Assembly: GCF_000719135.1 (NCBI RefSeq)
Contig: NZ_JOEK01000010.1
Coordinates: forward strand, 160,553 to 224,552
Source: Streptomyces avicenniae
GTDB taxonomy: Bacteria > Actinomycetota > Actinomycetes > Streptomycetales > Streptomycetaceae
Direction: 5' to 3'
Length of the DNA stretch: 64,000 nt
Positions within the stretch are counted from its first letter, which is position 1; every line of letters starts with the position of its first letter. Shown here piece after piece: positions 20,984-30,950 of this stretch. The notes below the pieces were generated by a model. That model ran no database searches. It was given only the letters and a program-made list of their open reading frames with translations, and was not told the origin of the DNA. Made by a program: the position numbers and the translations under genes.

Positions 20984-22006
20984 ATGCGTGCCAGAGGGAT
21001 CAGCTACGACACCGGTTTCGTCCGGGAGGGGGTGACGTCCCGCGAGGTCTTCGACCCGGAGACCGTCGCGCGCGAACTGCTCGTCATCCGGGACGAACTG
21101 CACTGCAACGCGGTCCGCGTCATGGGCGGTGACCCGGACCGGATCGAGCTGGCCGCCGGGTACGCGGCCGACCTCGGTCTCGAGGTGTGGTTCTCGCCCT
21201 ACCCGCTCGAACAGACCGAGGAGGCGATGCTCGCGCTGTTCGCCGACTGCGCCGAACGCGCGGAGCGGCTGCGCCTGCGCGGGGCCGAGGTCGTGTTCGT
21301 CACCGGCGCGGAACTGAGCCTGATGAACAAGGGCTTCCTGCCGGGCGACGGCACGGACGAACGCGTCGCGTCGCTGCGCACGCAGGAGGGGTTCGCGGAG
21401 CGGATCGCCCAGGCGGGGGCGCGGGTCGGCGCCTTCCTCGCCGAGGCGGTCAAGGTCGTCCGCGAGCGGTTCGGCGGCCGGGTCACGTACGCCGCGGTGC
21501 CGCTGGAGCGGGTGGACTGGACCCCGTTCGACTTCGTCTCGATGGACCTGTACCGGTCGGCGGCGATCGCCGACCGCTTCACCGCCGGGGTCCGCGACCT
21601 CGTCGCGCAGGGCAAGCCGCTGGCCATCACCGAGTTCGGCTCCGCCGGGTACCGGGGCGCGGGCGACCGGGGCGGCGAGGGGCTCGACATCGTCGAGTAC
21701 GACGGGCAGGGCCGCCCCCTGCGGCTGAAGGGGGCGTACGACCGCGACGAGGCGGGCCAGGCCGCCTGCGTGCGCGAACTGCTGGAGATCTTCGACGAGG
21801 CCGGGGTGGACAGCGCCTTCGTCTTCACCTTCGCGCTCTACGACCACGTGCACCGCCCCGACGGCGATCCGCGCGACGACCTAGACCTCGCGAGCTACGG
21901 CGTCGTGAAGGTCCTCGACGGCGGCAACGGCACCACCCACCCCGGCATGCCGTGGGAGCCCAAGGACGCCTTCGCCGCCGTCGCCGGGCACTACCGCGCG
22001 GGCTGA
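20984..22006 (+). CDS. TIM-barrel, glycosidase-like protein ('abortive infection protein' annotation type)
   Basis: 340 residues, predicted (beta/alpha)8 barrel: RGISYDTGF at the start, NAVRVMGGDPDRI, VFVTGAELSLMNKGF, TPFDFVSMDLYR, and AITEFGSAGYRG, where the Glu of TEFG is placed like a glycoside hydrolase nucleophile. Similar Streptomyces proteins are often labelled abortive phage infection proteins; I know of no biochemical proof. SD GGAGGGG precedes the ATG. It is divergent from a TetR gene, suggesting induction by a small ligand rather than constitutive defence. Function unresolved. Confidence 0.7.
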   Translation: MRARGISYDTGFVREGVTSREVFDPETVARELLVIRDELHCNAVRVMGGDPDRIELAAGYAADLGLEVWFSPYPLEQTEEAMLALFADCAERAERLRLRGAEVVFVTGAELSLMNKGFLPGDGTDERVASLRTQEGFAERIAQAGARVGAFLAEAVKVVRERFGGRVTYAAVPLERVDWTPFDFVSMDLYRSAAIADRFTAGVRDLVAQGKPLAITEFGSAGYRGAGDRGGEGLDIVEYDGQGRPLRLKGAYDRDEAGQAACVRELLEIFDEAGVDSAFVFTFALYDHVHRPDGDPRDDLDLASYGVVKVLDGGNGTTHPGMPWEPKDAFAAVAGHYRAG

Positions 22007-22030
22007 GGCGCGGCGGCGCGCGGGCGGACG

Positions 22031-22975
22031 TCAGCCGGTGCGCGCGGGCACCCGCGCCTCCGCGAGCACCGGTTCGATGATCTCCTCGGCGACCCGGTGC
22101 GCCGCGGACGGCGGCAGGGGGAGCGTCAGGCTCAGCACGATGTGGTCGAACCCGGCGGCGACCAGCTCCCGCACGGTCGCGCGCGTCCGTCCGGGATCTG
22201 CCCAGAAGACGTGCGTCTGCACGGAGCGCGTGATGTCCTGCGGCGGCCTGCCGATGTCCGCGCAGTGCCGGTCGAGCACGGCGATCCGCTCGCGCAGGAA
22301 CGCGACGTCGTGGTGCGGCGGGCCCGGCGCGTTCCACAGGTCGGCGTGCTCGGCGGCGACGCGCAGCGTCCGCGTGCCCGTGCCGCCCACGAGCAGGGGC
22401 ACGTGCCGGGCCGGACGCGGCTCGCAGTGCCCGCCCGCGAGCCGGTAGTACGCGCCGTCGAAGTCCACCCGCTCCTCGGTCCACAGGCGGCGCAGGATCA
22501 CGCACGCCTCGGCCAGCCGGGCGACGCCCTCGGCCGGTCGCACCGGCGTGATGCCGTAGGCGGCGTACTCGTCCACCGATCCGTTCTTCGCGGGGACGCC
22601 GCTGCTGCCGTCGGGGCGCAGCGTCGCGCCGACGCCGAGCCCCACGGTGAGCCGTCCGCCCGCGATGGCGTCCACGGTCGCGGCCATCTTGGCGAGCAGC
22701 GCGGGCGGCCTGACCCGGTTGCCCGAGACGAGGAGGCCGAGGCCGAGCCGTTCGGTGCGGGCGGCGAGCGCCGACAGCAGCGTCCAGCCTTCGAGCACCG
22801 GGCCGTCGGCCGGGCCGAACATCGGCAGCAGGTGGTCCCACAGCCACGCGTGCTCGATCGACGGGACGCCGTCCGCCTCCTGCCACACCCGCAGGACGTC
22901 CTCGTAACCGACGTGCGCCGGGGTGGTCTTGATGCCGAAGCTCAGCCGCCCGGGGCGTGCGTCCTCAACCGTCAT
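22031..22975 (-). CDS. LLM class (F420/FMN-type) oxidoreductase
   Basis: 314 residues of the luciferase-like monooxygenase superfamily: RLSFGIKTTP, HAWLWDHLLPMFG, LGLLVSGNRVRPPALLAKMAATVD, GRLTVGLGVG, and VPLLVGGTGTRTLRVAAEHAD. The pattern is that of actinobacterial F420-dependent enzymes; substrate unknown. The ATG at 22975 has GGAAAGGCG upstream. It is divergent from guaB1 across 224 bp. Confidence 0.85.
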   Translation of the reverse strand: MTVEDARPGRLSFGIKTTPAHVGYEDVLRVWQEADGVPSIEHAWLWDHLLPMFGPADGPVLEGWTLLSALAARTERLGLGLLVSGNRVRPPALLAKMAATVDAIAGGRLTVGLGVGATLRPDGSSGVPAKNGSVDEYAAYGITPVRPAEGVARLAEACVILRRLWTEERVDFDGAYYRLAGGHCEPRPARHVPLLVGGTGTRTLRVAAEHADLWNAPGPPHHDVAFLRERIAVLDRHCADIGRPPQDITRSVQTHVFWADPGRTRATVRELVAAGFDHIVLSLTLPLPPSAAHRVAEEIIEPVLAEARVPARTG

Positions 22976-23133
22976 GTCGCCGCGCCTTTCCGTCCCCTGA
23001 TGCGCCGGGCGCCGTCGCACCGGCCGCCCATCCCTACCCGCGCGCCCCCGGCCCAGGCTCACCCGGAAGGGTGGTCGCGGCGGACCGCGCGCCCGGACCC
23101 TCCCCGTTCGTCCGTCTGTATGGTCATCGGTGA

Positions 23134-24639
<1,506 letters not shown>

Positions 24640-24647
24640 ACGTCCTT

Positions 24648-24680
24648 GTCCCGCCCGGTGGTTCCGCCGCCGGGCGGGAC
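24648..24680 (+). terminator. Hairpin after guaB1
   Basis: GTCCCGCCCGG (24648-24658) pairs perfectly with CCGGGCGGGAC (24670-24680) across an 11-base loop, nine bases after the guaB1 stop. It likely terminates guaB1 before the methyltransferase gene. Confidence 0.7.
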
Positions 24681-24698
24681 CGTGGTCTGCTGGGACGC

Positions 24699-25391
24699 AT
24701 GAGCGGACCACAGCGCCCCGGCCACGGCGGGACCGGCCCTGGCGCCATCACCCCGGACGGCTGCGCCGTCGAGATGTACCTGCGGATCGAGCCGGGCGAC
24801 GAGCCCGACGTCATCGCGTCGGCCGCGCCGCCCGGCGCGCGCCTGCTCGAACTCGGCTGCGGTGTCGGCCGGATCACGCATCCGCTCGTGGCGCGCGGCT
24901 TCCGCGTGACGGCCGTGGACGAGTCGCCCGACATGCTCGCGCACGTGCGCGGCGCGCGGACCGTGCGGTCGGCCATCGAGACGCTCGACCTGGGGGACGA
25001 GCGGTTCGACGTGGTGCTCCTCGGCTCGTTCCTCGTGCACAACGGCGACCCCGCCGTGCGCCTGGGCATGCTGCGGACCTGCCGCCGCCACACGGCCGAG
25101 GGCGGGTGCGTGCTGATCCAGCGCGAGGGCATGGACTGGCACCTGGACGTGCCGCGCGAACGGCGTACGGCCGACGGGGTCGTGCGGGTCGCGGCGGCCG
25201 ATCCGGTGGGCCCTGACACCTCGTCGGTGCGGGTCGAGTACGCGTTCCCCGACGCGACGTGGACGCAGACGTTCCTCTCCCGCCGCTTCACCGACGAGGG
25301 CTTCGCCGACGCCCTCGCCGAGGCCGGGCTGGCTGTGGACGCGTACCTCACGCCCGACCGGACGTGGGTGCGCGCCGTCCCCTCCGGCTGA
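24699..25391 (+). CDS. Class I SAM-dependent methyltransferase
   Basis: 230 residues. SAM motif I is LLELGCGVGRITHPL, the acidic end of strand 2 is VTAVDESPDML, and motif IV-like RFDVVLLGSFLVHN follows; LIQREGMDWHLD lies later. The substrate cannot be inferred. The ATG at 24699 lies just past the guaB1 hairpin, with GGGACGC as a weak SD. Confidence 0.83.
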   Translation: MSGPQRPGHGGTGPGAITPDGCAVEMYLRIEPGDEPDVIASAAPPGARLLELGCGVGRITHPLVARGFRVTAVDESPDMLAHVRGARTVRSAIETLDLGDERFDVVLLGSFLVHNGDPAVRLGMLRTCRRHTAEGGCVLIQREGMDWHLDVPRERRTADGVVRVAAADPVGPDTSSVRVEYAFPDATWTQTFLSRRFTDEGFADALAEAGLAVDAYLTPDRTWVRAVPSG

Positions 25392-25510
25392 CCGCGCGAT
25401 CGTCGCAGCCGCAACGCCGTGCCCGTGCGCGGTGGGTACGGGCGGACCCGTCCGGGCGCGGGGCGCACCGGAGTTCTACGCGAGTCCAACTGTTGTGCAT
25501 GCCGGAGGGG

Positions 25511-25539
25511 TTGAGTATTGGGTTACCCGGCCGTAGCTT
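25511..25539 (+). promoter_or_regulatory. Predicted promoter of phospholipase A2 gene
   Basis: -35 TTGAGT (25511-25516), a 17-base spacer and -10 TAGCTT (25534-25539) form a good HrdB-type promoter. The predicted start is near 25546, leaving a leader of about 50 bases with CGGAGG before the ATG. Confidence 0.6.
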
Positions 25540-25597
25540 CAATTCCCGGAACCCCGCGGCCCGTTGCAGTGGGCCGCCCGACTCCGGAGGTCCCCCC

Positions 25598-26056
25598 ATG
25601 CGCATACGCCACCGGCTCGCCACGACCCTCACCGCCGCGCTCCTGTCGCTCGGCGCCGTCGTCGCCTCCACGGCCCCGGCGACCGCCGCCCCGGCCGACA
25701 AGCCGCAGGTGCTCTCCAGCTTCACCCAGACCGGCACGTCCAGCTACAGCTCCTGGCTCTCCGCCCGCGGCAACCAGGGCGCCTGGGCGTCCTACGCCTT
25801 CGACTGGAGCACCGACTACTGCTCCTCGTCGCCCGACAACCCGTTCGGCTTCCCTTTCGAGGTGTCATGCGCACGACATGACTTCGGGTACCGGAACTAC
25901 CGGGCCCTCGGCACGTTCGACGCGAACAAGGCCCGCCTCGACAGCGCCTTCTACGCCGACCTGGGGCGGGTCTGCGACCGCTACAGCGGCGCGACGGGCG
26001 CCGCGTGCGACGGCCTGGCCTGGACGTACTACCAGGCGGTCCGCGCCTTCGGCTGA
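25598..26056 (+). CDS. Secreted phospholipase A2
   Basis: 152 residues. A Sec signal peptide (residues 1 to about 29, ending ATAAP) is followed by a mature enzyme of about 122 residues that closely follows the characterised Streptomyces violaceoruber phospholipase A2: FDWSTDYC, DNPFGFPF, and the active-site CARHDFGYRNYR with the His-Asp pair. Four cysteines match the two disulfides. It hydrolyses the sn-2 ester of phospholipids outside the cell with calcium. SD CGGAGG lies seven bases upstream; a promoter is predicted at 25511-25539. Confidence 0.95.
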   Translation: MRIRHRLATTLTAALLSLGAVVASTAPATAAPADKPQVLSSFTQTGTSSYSSWLSARGNQGAWASYAFDWSTDYCSSSPDNPFGFPFEVSCARHDFGYRNYRALGTFDANKARLDSAFYADLGRVCDRYSGATGAACDGLAWTYYQAVRAFG

Positions 26057-26063
26057 CCGCCCG

Positions 26064-26099
26064 CGGTGGGGGACGGCGGCGCGCCGCCGTCCCCCACCG
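26064..26099. terminator. Bidirectional terminator hairpin
   Basis: A perfect 17-bp stem (26064-26080 with 26083-26099) around a GC centre, placed between the stop of the phospholipase gene and the stop of the converging MFS gene (26102). Confidence 0.8.
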
Positions 26100-26101
26100 G
26101 A

Positions 26102-27343
26102 TCAGCCCGCCTGGCCGCCCGTGCCCGCCACCGGCTGCCCGGCGGTGGCCGTGGCCTGGTCGGAGGCGACCGGCCCGCTCGGCCCCCTGGTGCCCAGCAC
26201 CCCGGCCGCCAGCCCGAAGATCGCCGTCCCCGCCGTCACCACGGCGAACGAGGCGCGCAGCGACGCGACGTCGCCGATCATCCCGATGAGCGTGGGCGCG
26301 ATCAGCCCGGTCGTGTACGTGACGGTGGCGACGCCCGCGATGGCCTGGCTCGGGTTCGGCCCGCTGCGCCCGGCGGCGGCGAAGGCCAGCGGCACGACCA
26401 CCGCGATGCCGATCCCCAGCAGCGCGAAACCGGCCATGCCCTGCGCCGGGTTGCCGGCCGTCACGATGAGCAGGCCGCCCACGACGGCCAGCGCCCCGCT
26501 GAACCGCACGGCCCGCACGGGGCCTATCCGGCGCACCACGGCGTCCCCGGCGAGCCGCGCCAGGGCCATGGTGCAGGCGAACGCGGTGAAGCTGGCCGCC
26601 GCGATCGTCTCCGACGCGTCCGTGACGTCCCGCAGGTAGATGCCCGACCAGTCCATGCTGGCGCCCTCGGCGAGGATGGCGCACATCCCGACGGCCCCGA
26701 TGAGCAGCGCCGAGCGCGGCGGCAGGGCGAAGCGCGGCGGGGGCTCCTCCTCCGGCGCGGGCCGCGTGTCCAGCAGGCCGCGGCAGGCCAGCGGCGCGGC
26801 GGCCGTCAGCAGCAGGGCGGCCAGCGGCAGGTGGACGCGCGCGTCGAGGCCCGCGTGCACGGCGCCGACGCCGATCGCCGAGCCGAGCAGCGCGCCCGTG
26901 CTCCACAGGCCGTGCAGCCCCGACATGATCGAGCGGCCGTACCGCTGCTCCACCTCGACGCCCTGCGCGTTCATGGCGACGTCCGCCATCCCCGCGGTGG
27001 CGCCGAAGGCGAACAGCGCGAGGCAGAGCGCGGGCAGGTTCGGCGCGAGCGCCGGGAGCGCGAGCGCGCAGGTCCACAGGACGAGGAGCGCGCGGACGGC
27101 CGCCCGCGCGCCGTAGCGGTGCATGACGCTGCTGGCCAGCGGCATCGCGAGGGCGGCGCCGATGGCGGGGAAGGCCAGGGCGAGCCCCAGCGTCGCGGTG
27201 CTCAGGTCCAGTTGGTCCTTGATCCAGGGGATGCGGGTGGCGAAGCTGCCGCTGACGGAGCCGTGGAGGACGAAGACGACGCCGACGGCCCGCCGGGCAC
27301 GGCGTATCCGGTCCCGGTCGGGCGCGGCGAGGGGCTGCGACAT
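26102..27343 (-). CDS. MFS transporter, 12-TM
   Basis: 413 residues with about 12 hydrophobic segments and a mid-protein cytoplasmic loop (PAPEEEPPPR). The first loop reads SFATRIPWIKDQLDLSTATLG and the TM4-5 region GMADVAMNAQGVEVE, a pattern of a poorly characterised MFS subfamily related to sugar or drug exporters. It is divergent from a ROK-type regulator, with a palindrome between them, so the substrate may be a sugar or glycoside, as inferred from that regulator. Confidence 0.87.
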   Translation of the reverse strand: MSQPLAAPDRDRIRRARRAVGVVFVLHGSVSGSFATRIPWIKDQLDLSTATLGLALAFPAIGAALAMPLASSVMHRYGARAAVRALLVLWTCALALPALAPNLPALCLALFAFGATAGMADVAMNAQGVEVEQRYGRSIMSGLHGLWSTGALLGSAIGVGAVHAGLDARVHLPLAALLLTAAAPLACRGLLDTRPAPEEEPPPRFALPPRSALLIGAVGMCAILAEGASMDWSGIYLRDVTDASETIAAASFTAFACTMALARLAGDAVVRRIGPVRAVRFSGALAVVGGLLIVTAGNPAQGMAGFALLGIGIAVVVPLAFAAAGRSGPNPSQAIAGVATVTYTTGLIAPTLIGMIGDVASLRASFAVVTAGTAIFGLAAGVLGTRGPSGPVASDQATATAGQPVAGTGGQAG

Positions 27344-27405
27344 GAGGCGTTCGACTCTCTCGTGAGGGCGCGTGAGGACCGTACTCCGGTCGGAGGTAAA
27401 CTATC

Positions 27406-27418
27406 AGGAAGGCTTCCT
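27406..27418. promoter_or_regulatory. Candidate ROK operator
   Basis: AGGAAG-g-CTTCCT is a perfect 6-bp palindrome flanked by AT-rich bases (CTATC / AATA), unusual in this GC-rich DNA. It lies in the 102-bp gap between the divergent MFS and ROK genes, 28 bases before the ROK ATG. The form resembles known ROK/NagC-type sites. Confidence 0.6.
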
Positions 27419-27445
27419 AATAGAAAAGTCTGCGAGGATCCCCGC

Positions 27446-28651
27446 ATGACCGCGCGCACCGCGACGCCCCGAACGGCCCGCGCCATCAACGACCGCATCG
27501 CCCTCGACCTGCTCGCCGTGGAAGGCCCGCTCACGGCGACGCGGCTGCGGGAGCTGACGGGCCTGTCCCGCCCCAGCGTCTCCGACCTCCTCGGCCGCCT
27601 CGGGGACGACGGCCTGGTGCGGATCGTCGGCGAGGCGGGGGAGGAGCGGCGCGGCCCCAAGGCGCGGCTCTACGGGCTGGCCGCCGACCGCGCGCACGTG
27701 GCCGCCTTCGACGTCCGCACCGACAGCGTCGCCTTCGCCCTCGCGGACCTGACCGGCCGCACGCTCGCCCACCACACCCTGCCCGTGCCCCAGGACGCCG
27801 ACGACCCCGACCGCTCCACCCTCATCGGCACCGTCCTCGCCGCCCTGGACACGACGCTCGGGAACCTCGGCGTCCCCGCGGTCCACACGGCCGTCCTCGG
27901 CGCCCCGGGGCTCGCCGACCCCGCCACCGGCGCCCTGCGCCCGTTCAGCTCGCTGCCCGGCTGGCACGGCGCGCTGCTCACCGAACTGCGCGCCAGGCTC
28001 GACGCGCCCGTGCACCTGGAGAACGAGGTCAACCTCGCGGGCATCGCCGAGCACCGCGTCGGCGCGGCCCGCGACCGCGACACGTTCGCCCTGCTCTGGC
28101 TCGGACACGGCCTCGGCGCCGCCCTCGTCCTGCGCGGCGCCCTGTGGCGCGGCGCGACGGGCGGCGCCGGCGAGGTCGGCTTCCTGCCCGTGCCGGGCAC
28201 CGGCGGCATGCCCTCCTCCCTCGACTGCGACGCGGGCTTCCACGCCCTCGCCGCCGCCCCCGTCGTCCGCGCGCTCGCCCGCGAGCACGGCCTGACGGCG
28301 CCCGGCGACGACGTCACGGCCGCCGAGACGCTGATCCGCGCCGCGGCCGGGGCGCCCGCCGGGGAGCCCGGCGCGGCGCTCCTCGACGCCCTGGCGGGGC
28401 GCGTCGTCATCGGCATCGCCGGGCTCGTCTCCGTCCTCGACCCCGGCTGCGTCGTGCTCGGCGGCGAGATCGGCCGCGCCGGGGGCGACGCGCTGGCCGC
28501 CCGCGTCTCCCGGCTGCTGCGCGACCTCTCGCCGCTCGACACCGAGATCCGCCCGGCGACCGTCACGGGCAGCCCGGTCCTGGGCGGCGGCCTCGTGACG
28601 GCGCTCGACGCGGCGCGCGACGACCTGTTCGGCCCGGCCGTCGGCCGCTGA
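27446..28651 (+). CDS. ROK family transcriptional regulator
   Basis: 401 residues. The N-terminal winged HTH (AINDRIALDLLAVEGPLTATRLRELTGLSRPSVSDLLGRL, spanning about residues 11-50) joins a ROK sugar-kinase-like domain with VHLENEVNLAG, LLWLGHGLGAALV and GGAGEVGFLPV. The usual zinc-binding cysteine cluster CxCGxxGC is absent: after the GEVGF segment there is only a lone Cys in SLDCDAGFHAL. It likely controls the divergent MFS transporter and itself through the palindrome at 27406-27418. Confidence 0.87.
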   Translation: MTARTATPRTARAINDRIALDLLAVEGPLTATRLRELTGLSRPSVSDLLGRLGDDGLVRIVGEAGEERRGPKARLYGLAADRAHVAAFDVRTDSVAFALADLTGRTLAHHTLPVPQDADDPDRSTLIGTVLAALDTTLGNLGVPAVHTAVLGAPGLADPATGALRPFSSLPGWHGALLTELRARLDAPVHLENEVNLAGIAEHRVGAARDRDTFALLWLGHGLGAALVLRGALWRGATGGAGEVGFLPVPGTGGMPSSLDCDAGFHALAAAPVVRALAREHGLTAPGDDVTAAETLIRAAAGAPAGEPGAALLDALAGRVVIGIAGLVSVLDPGCVVLGGEIGRAGGDALAARVSRLLRDLSPLDTEIRPATVTGSPVLGGGLVTALDAARDDLFGPAVGR

Positions 28652-28664
28652 GGGGAGCTGGGAC

Positions 28665-29096
28665 GTGCGCGGTGGACATCCGCACTCCGTCAGCGTGGCC
28701 GGAGTCGTCGTGGACGACCAAGGGCGCGCGCTGCTGATCAGGCGGCGCGACAACGGCAGGTGGGAACCGCCGGGCGGTGTCCTGGAGGCGGGGGAGACCA
28801 TCCCCGAGGCCCTCGAACGCGAGGTGCGGGAGGAGACCGGGCTGAGGATCGCCTCGCCCGCGACCCTCACGGGCGTCTACAAGAACATGACCGGGCTGGT
28901 CGTCGCCCTCGTCTTCCGCTGCCGCGCCGTCGGCGGTCGGCCCACGGTCGGCGACGAGACCGCCGAACTGCGCTGGGCCACCCGCGCGGAGGTCGTGGCG
29001 CTGGCCGACGAGGCGTACGCCGTCCGCGTCACGGACGCGCTGGACGGCGCGGCCCGCGCGGCGGTCCGCGCGCACGACGGCGTGCGCCTCGTCTGA
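28665..29096 (+). CDS. Nudix hydrolase
   Basis: 143 residues. The complete Nudix box spans residues 38-60 (G38, E44, R52-E53, E56-E57, G59). Such proteins hydrolyse nucleoside diphosphate-linked compounds; the substrate cannot be named. It starts with GTG 14 bases after the ROK gene stop, so it is possibly cotranscribed. Confidence 0.9.
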   Translation: MRGGHPHSVSVAGVVVDDQGRALLIRRRDNGRWEPPGGVLEAGETIPEALEREVREETGLRIASPATLTGVYKNMTGLVVALVFRCRAVGGRPTVGDETAELRWATRAEVVALADEAYAVRVTDALDGAARAAVRAHDGVRLV

Positions 29097-29186
29097 GGCG
29101 TACTCGGGGCGTGTGCGCGGCGGCGGGCCCGGCGTAGTACTCATGGGGGGACGGAGCAACACGCCTGTTCCCACCTGGAGTCGTCG

Positions 29187-29534
29187 ATGACAGTTCGCCG
29201 TGTCGTGCCCACCATCCGCTCGCAAGCCGCGCAGGAGAGCCGGGAGTTCTACGGCCTGCTGGGCTTCGAGGAGGTCATGAACCACGGCTGGATCATGACG
29301 CTCGCCTCCCCGTCCGCCCCGGCGGCGCAGATCAGCGTCATGACCCACGACAGGACCGCGCCCGTCACCCCCGACATGAGCATCGAGGTGGACGACGTGG
29401 ACGCGGCCTACGCGGTCATGCGGGAGAGCGGCGCGGAGATCGTGCACCCCTTGCAGGACGAGGAGTGGGGCGTGCGGCGGTTCTTCGTCCGCGATCCCAA
29501 CGGGCGGGTGGTCAACGTGCTGGGCCACCGCTGA
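29187..29534 (+). CDS. VOC family (glyoxalase/bleomycin-resistance fold) protein
   Basis: 115 residues with two beta-alpha-beta-beta-beta units: VVPTIRSQAAQESREFYGLLGFEEV first, then MSIEVDDVDAAYAVMRESGAEI and VRDPNGRVVNVLGH. Enzymatic activity and substrate are unknown. Its stop faces the folD stop 42 bases away, with no obvious terminator. Confidence 0.87.
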   Translation: MTVRRVVPTIRSQAAQESREFYGLLGFEEVMNHGWIMTLASPSAPAAQISVMTHDRTAPVTPDMSIEVDDVDAAYAVMRESGAEIVHPLQDEEWGVRRFFVRDPNGRVVNVLGHR

Positions 29535-29576
29535 CAGGCTCTCCCGCACGCCCTGCGGTCGGGCCGCCGCCGCGCC

Positions 29577-30485
29577 TCACAGGAGCCGCGGCAGGTCCCG
29601 TACGCCGAGCTGCCCGGCCGCCGCCTCCACCGTCTGCGCGAGCAGCACGGCGATCGTCATCGGCCCCACCCCGCCGGGCACCGGCGTGATCAGCGACGCC
29701 CGCCGCGCCGCCGACGCGAAGTCCACGTCCCCGACGTTGCCCGGGTTGTAGCCCGCGTCGATCACGACGGCCCCCGGCTTGACGTCCTCGCCCCGCAGGA
29801 ACCGCGGCTTCCCGACCGCCGCCACGAGCACGTCCGCCTCCCGCACGTGCGACGCGAGGTCGGCCGTCCGCGAGTGGCAGTACGTCACGGTGGCGTCCCT
29901 GCCGAGCAGCATCATCCCGACCGGCTTGCCCAGGATCGGGCTGCGCCCGACCACGACCGCGTGCTTCCCCGCCAACTCCACGCCGTACTCGTCCAGCAGC
30001 CGCACGATCCCGCCGGGTGTGCAGGACGCGAAGCCCGGCAGGCCGAAGCCCATCGCCGCGAACGAGTGCGTCGTCACGCCGTCCACGTCCTTCTCCGGCG
30101 CGATCGCCTCGAACGCCGCCCGCTCGTCGATGCCGGGCCCCACCGGGTGCTGGAGCAGGATGCCGTGGACCGCCGGGTCGTCCGACAGGCCCTGCACCGC
30201 CGCGACCAGCTCCTCCGTCCCCACCGATGCGGGCAGCGCCACGTGCAGCGAGCGGATGCCCGCCTTCTCGCAGCGGGCCCGCTTCATCCGGACGTACGTC
30301 ACCGACGCCGGGTCCTCGCCGACGAGCACCGTCGCCAGGCACGGCGCCGTCCCCGTACGCCGGGTGATCTCCGCCGCCGCCTCCGCGCTCCGGGCCACCA
30401 GGCGGCGGGCCGGGGCCGTGCCGTCCATCAGGCGGGCCGTGGGGGCGGGCGTGTCGGTGGGCGTGTGTGCGGGGGTCGCGTTCAT
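29577..30485 (-). CDS. folD: FolD-type methylenetetrahydrofolate dehydrogenase/cyclohydrolase (variant clade)
   Basis: 302 residues. Expected activity is NADP-linked oxidation of methylene-THF and hydrolysis to formyl-THF. The catalytic Tyr-x(3)-Lys is in YVRMKRARCEKAG, the Rossmann part is VVVGRSPILGKPVG and the end is VPGGVGPMT. The folate-site loop reads LLQHPVGPGID, not the canonical VQLPLP, and the pocket reads GFGLPGFASCTPGG, so this is a separate clade and probably a second FolD in the genome. The ATG at 30485 has AGGAG upstream; an earlier start at 30509 is less likely. Confidence 0.88.
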   Translation of the reverse strand: MNATPAHTPTDTPAPTARLMDGTAPARRLVARSAEAAAEITRRTGTAPCLATVLVGEDPASVTYVRMKRARCEKAGIRSLHVALPASVGTEELVAAVQGLSDDPAVHGILLQHPVGPGIDERAAFEAIAPEKDVDGVTTHSFAAMGFGLPGFASCTPGGIVRLLDEYGVELAGKHAVVVGRSPILGKPVGMMLLGRDATVTYCHSRTADLASHVREADVLVAAVGKPRFLRGEDVKPGAVVIDAGYNPGNVGDVDFASAARRASLITPVPGGVGPMTIAVLLAQTVEAAAGQLGVRDLPRLL

Positions 30486-30696
30486 GGGCGCGCTCCTGAG
30501 CCTCGTCACGAGTCGCCCAGGCGCACGGCAGCGGCCGTCGAGGCCGGGCCGCTCCCCGGTGGTGCCCCACCTCAGCGCCAGTCACGGCCCGCCGCAAAGC
30601 CTAGCGGGACGGCGGGCCCCCGTCCTGTGACGCGTCCCACACGCCCGCATGGCCGAACGGCGCGCGTGGCAGACTGGAGGCAGTACCAGTGACGAA

Positions 30697-30825
30697 CGCG
30701 CACTCCGGGGTCGGTGAAAGTCCGAACCGGCGGTTACAGTCCGCGACCCGGCCGCTGCCAGCGGCCGGTTGACCAGGTGAAATTCCTGGACCGACGGTTA
30801 AAGTCCGGATGGGAGGCAGTGCGCG
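30697..30825 (+). ncRNA. FMN riboswitch (RFN element)
   Basis: The P1 stem CGCGCAC (30697-30703) pairs with GTGCGCG (30819-30825). Between them are the hallmark conserved segments: GGGGTCGGTGAAAGTCCGAA, the GGCGGTTACAGTCCGCGACC arm, CCAGGTGAAATTCCTGGACC, CGACGGTTAAAGTCCGGATG and GGGAGGCAGT. It lies 125 bases before ribD. FMN binding should switch off the riboflavin operon. No classical terminator with a T-run follows; the 125-base expression platform may work on translation or by GC-rich termination. Confidence 0.97.
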
Positions 30826-30950
30826 GCGGAACAGGTGCGGTGTCCGCCGTGGCGCCCGGGACCTCCCGGTGCCCCCCGTGCGTTCCCGTTCCCGTTGCGT
30901 CTGTCCCGAACAACAGCCCCGGAGTCGTGCCCTGAGAGGCAGGAGACCCG

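Noticed and set aside
26066..27445. Upstream extension of the ROK regulator frame antisense to the MFS gene
   Set aside because: The extension is low-complexity and antisense to a clear 12-TM transporter; the HTH begins right after the ATG at 27446.
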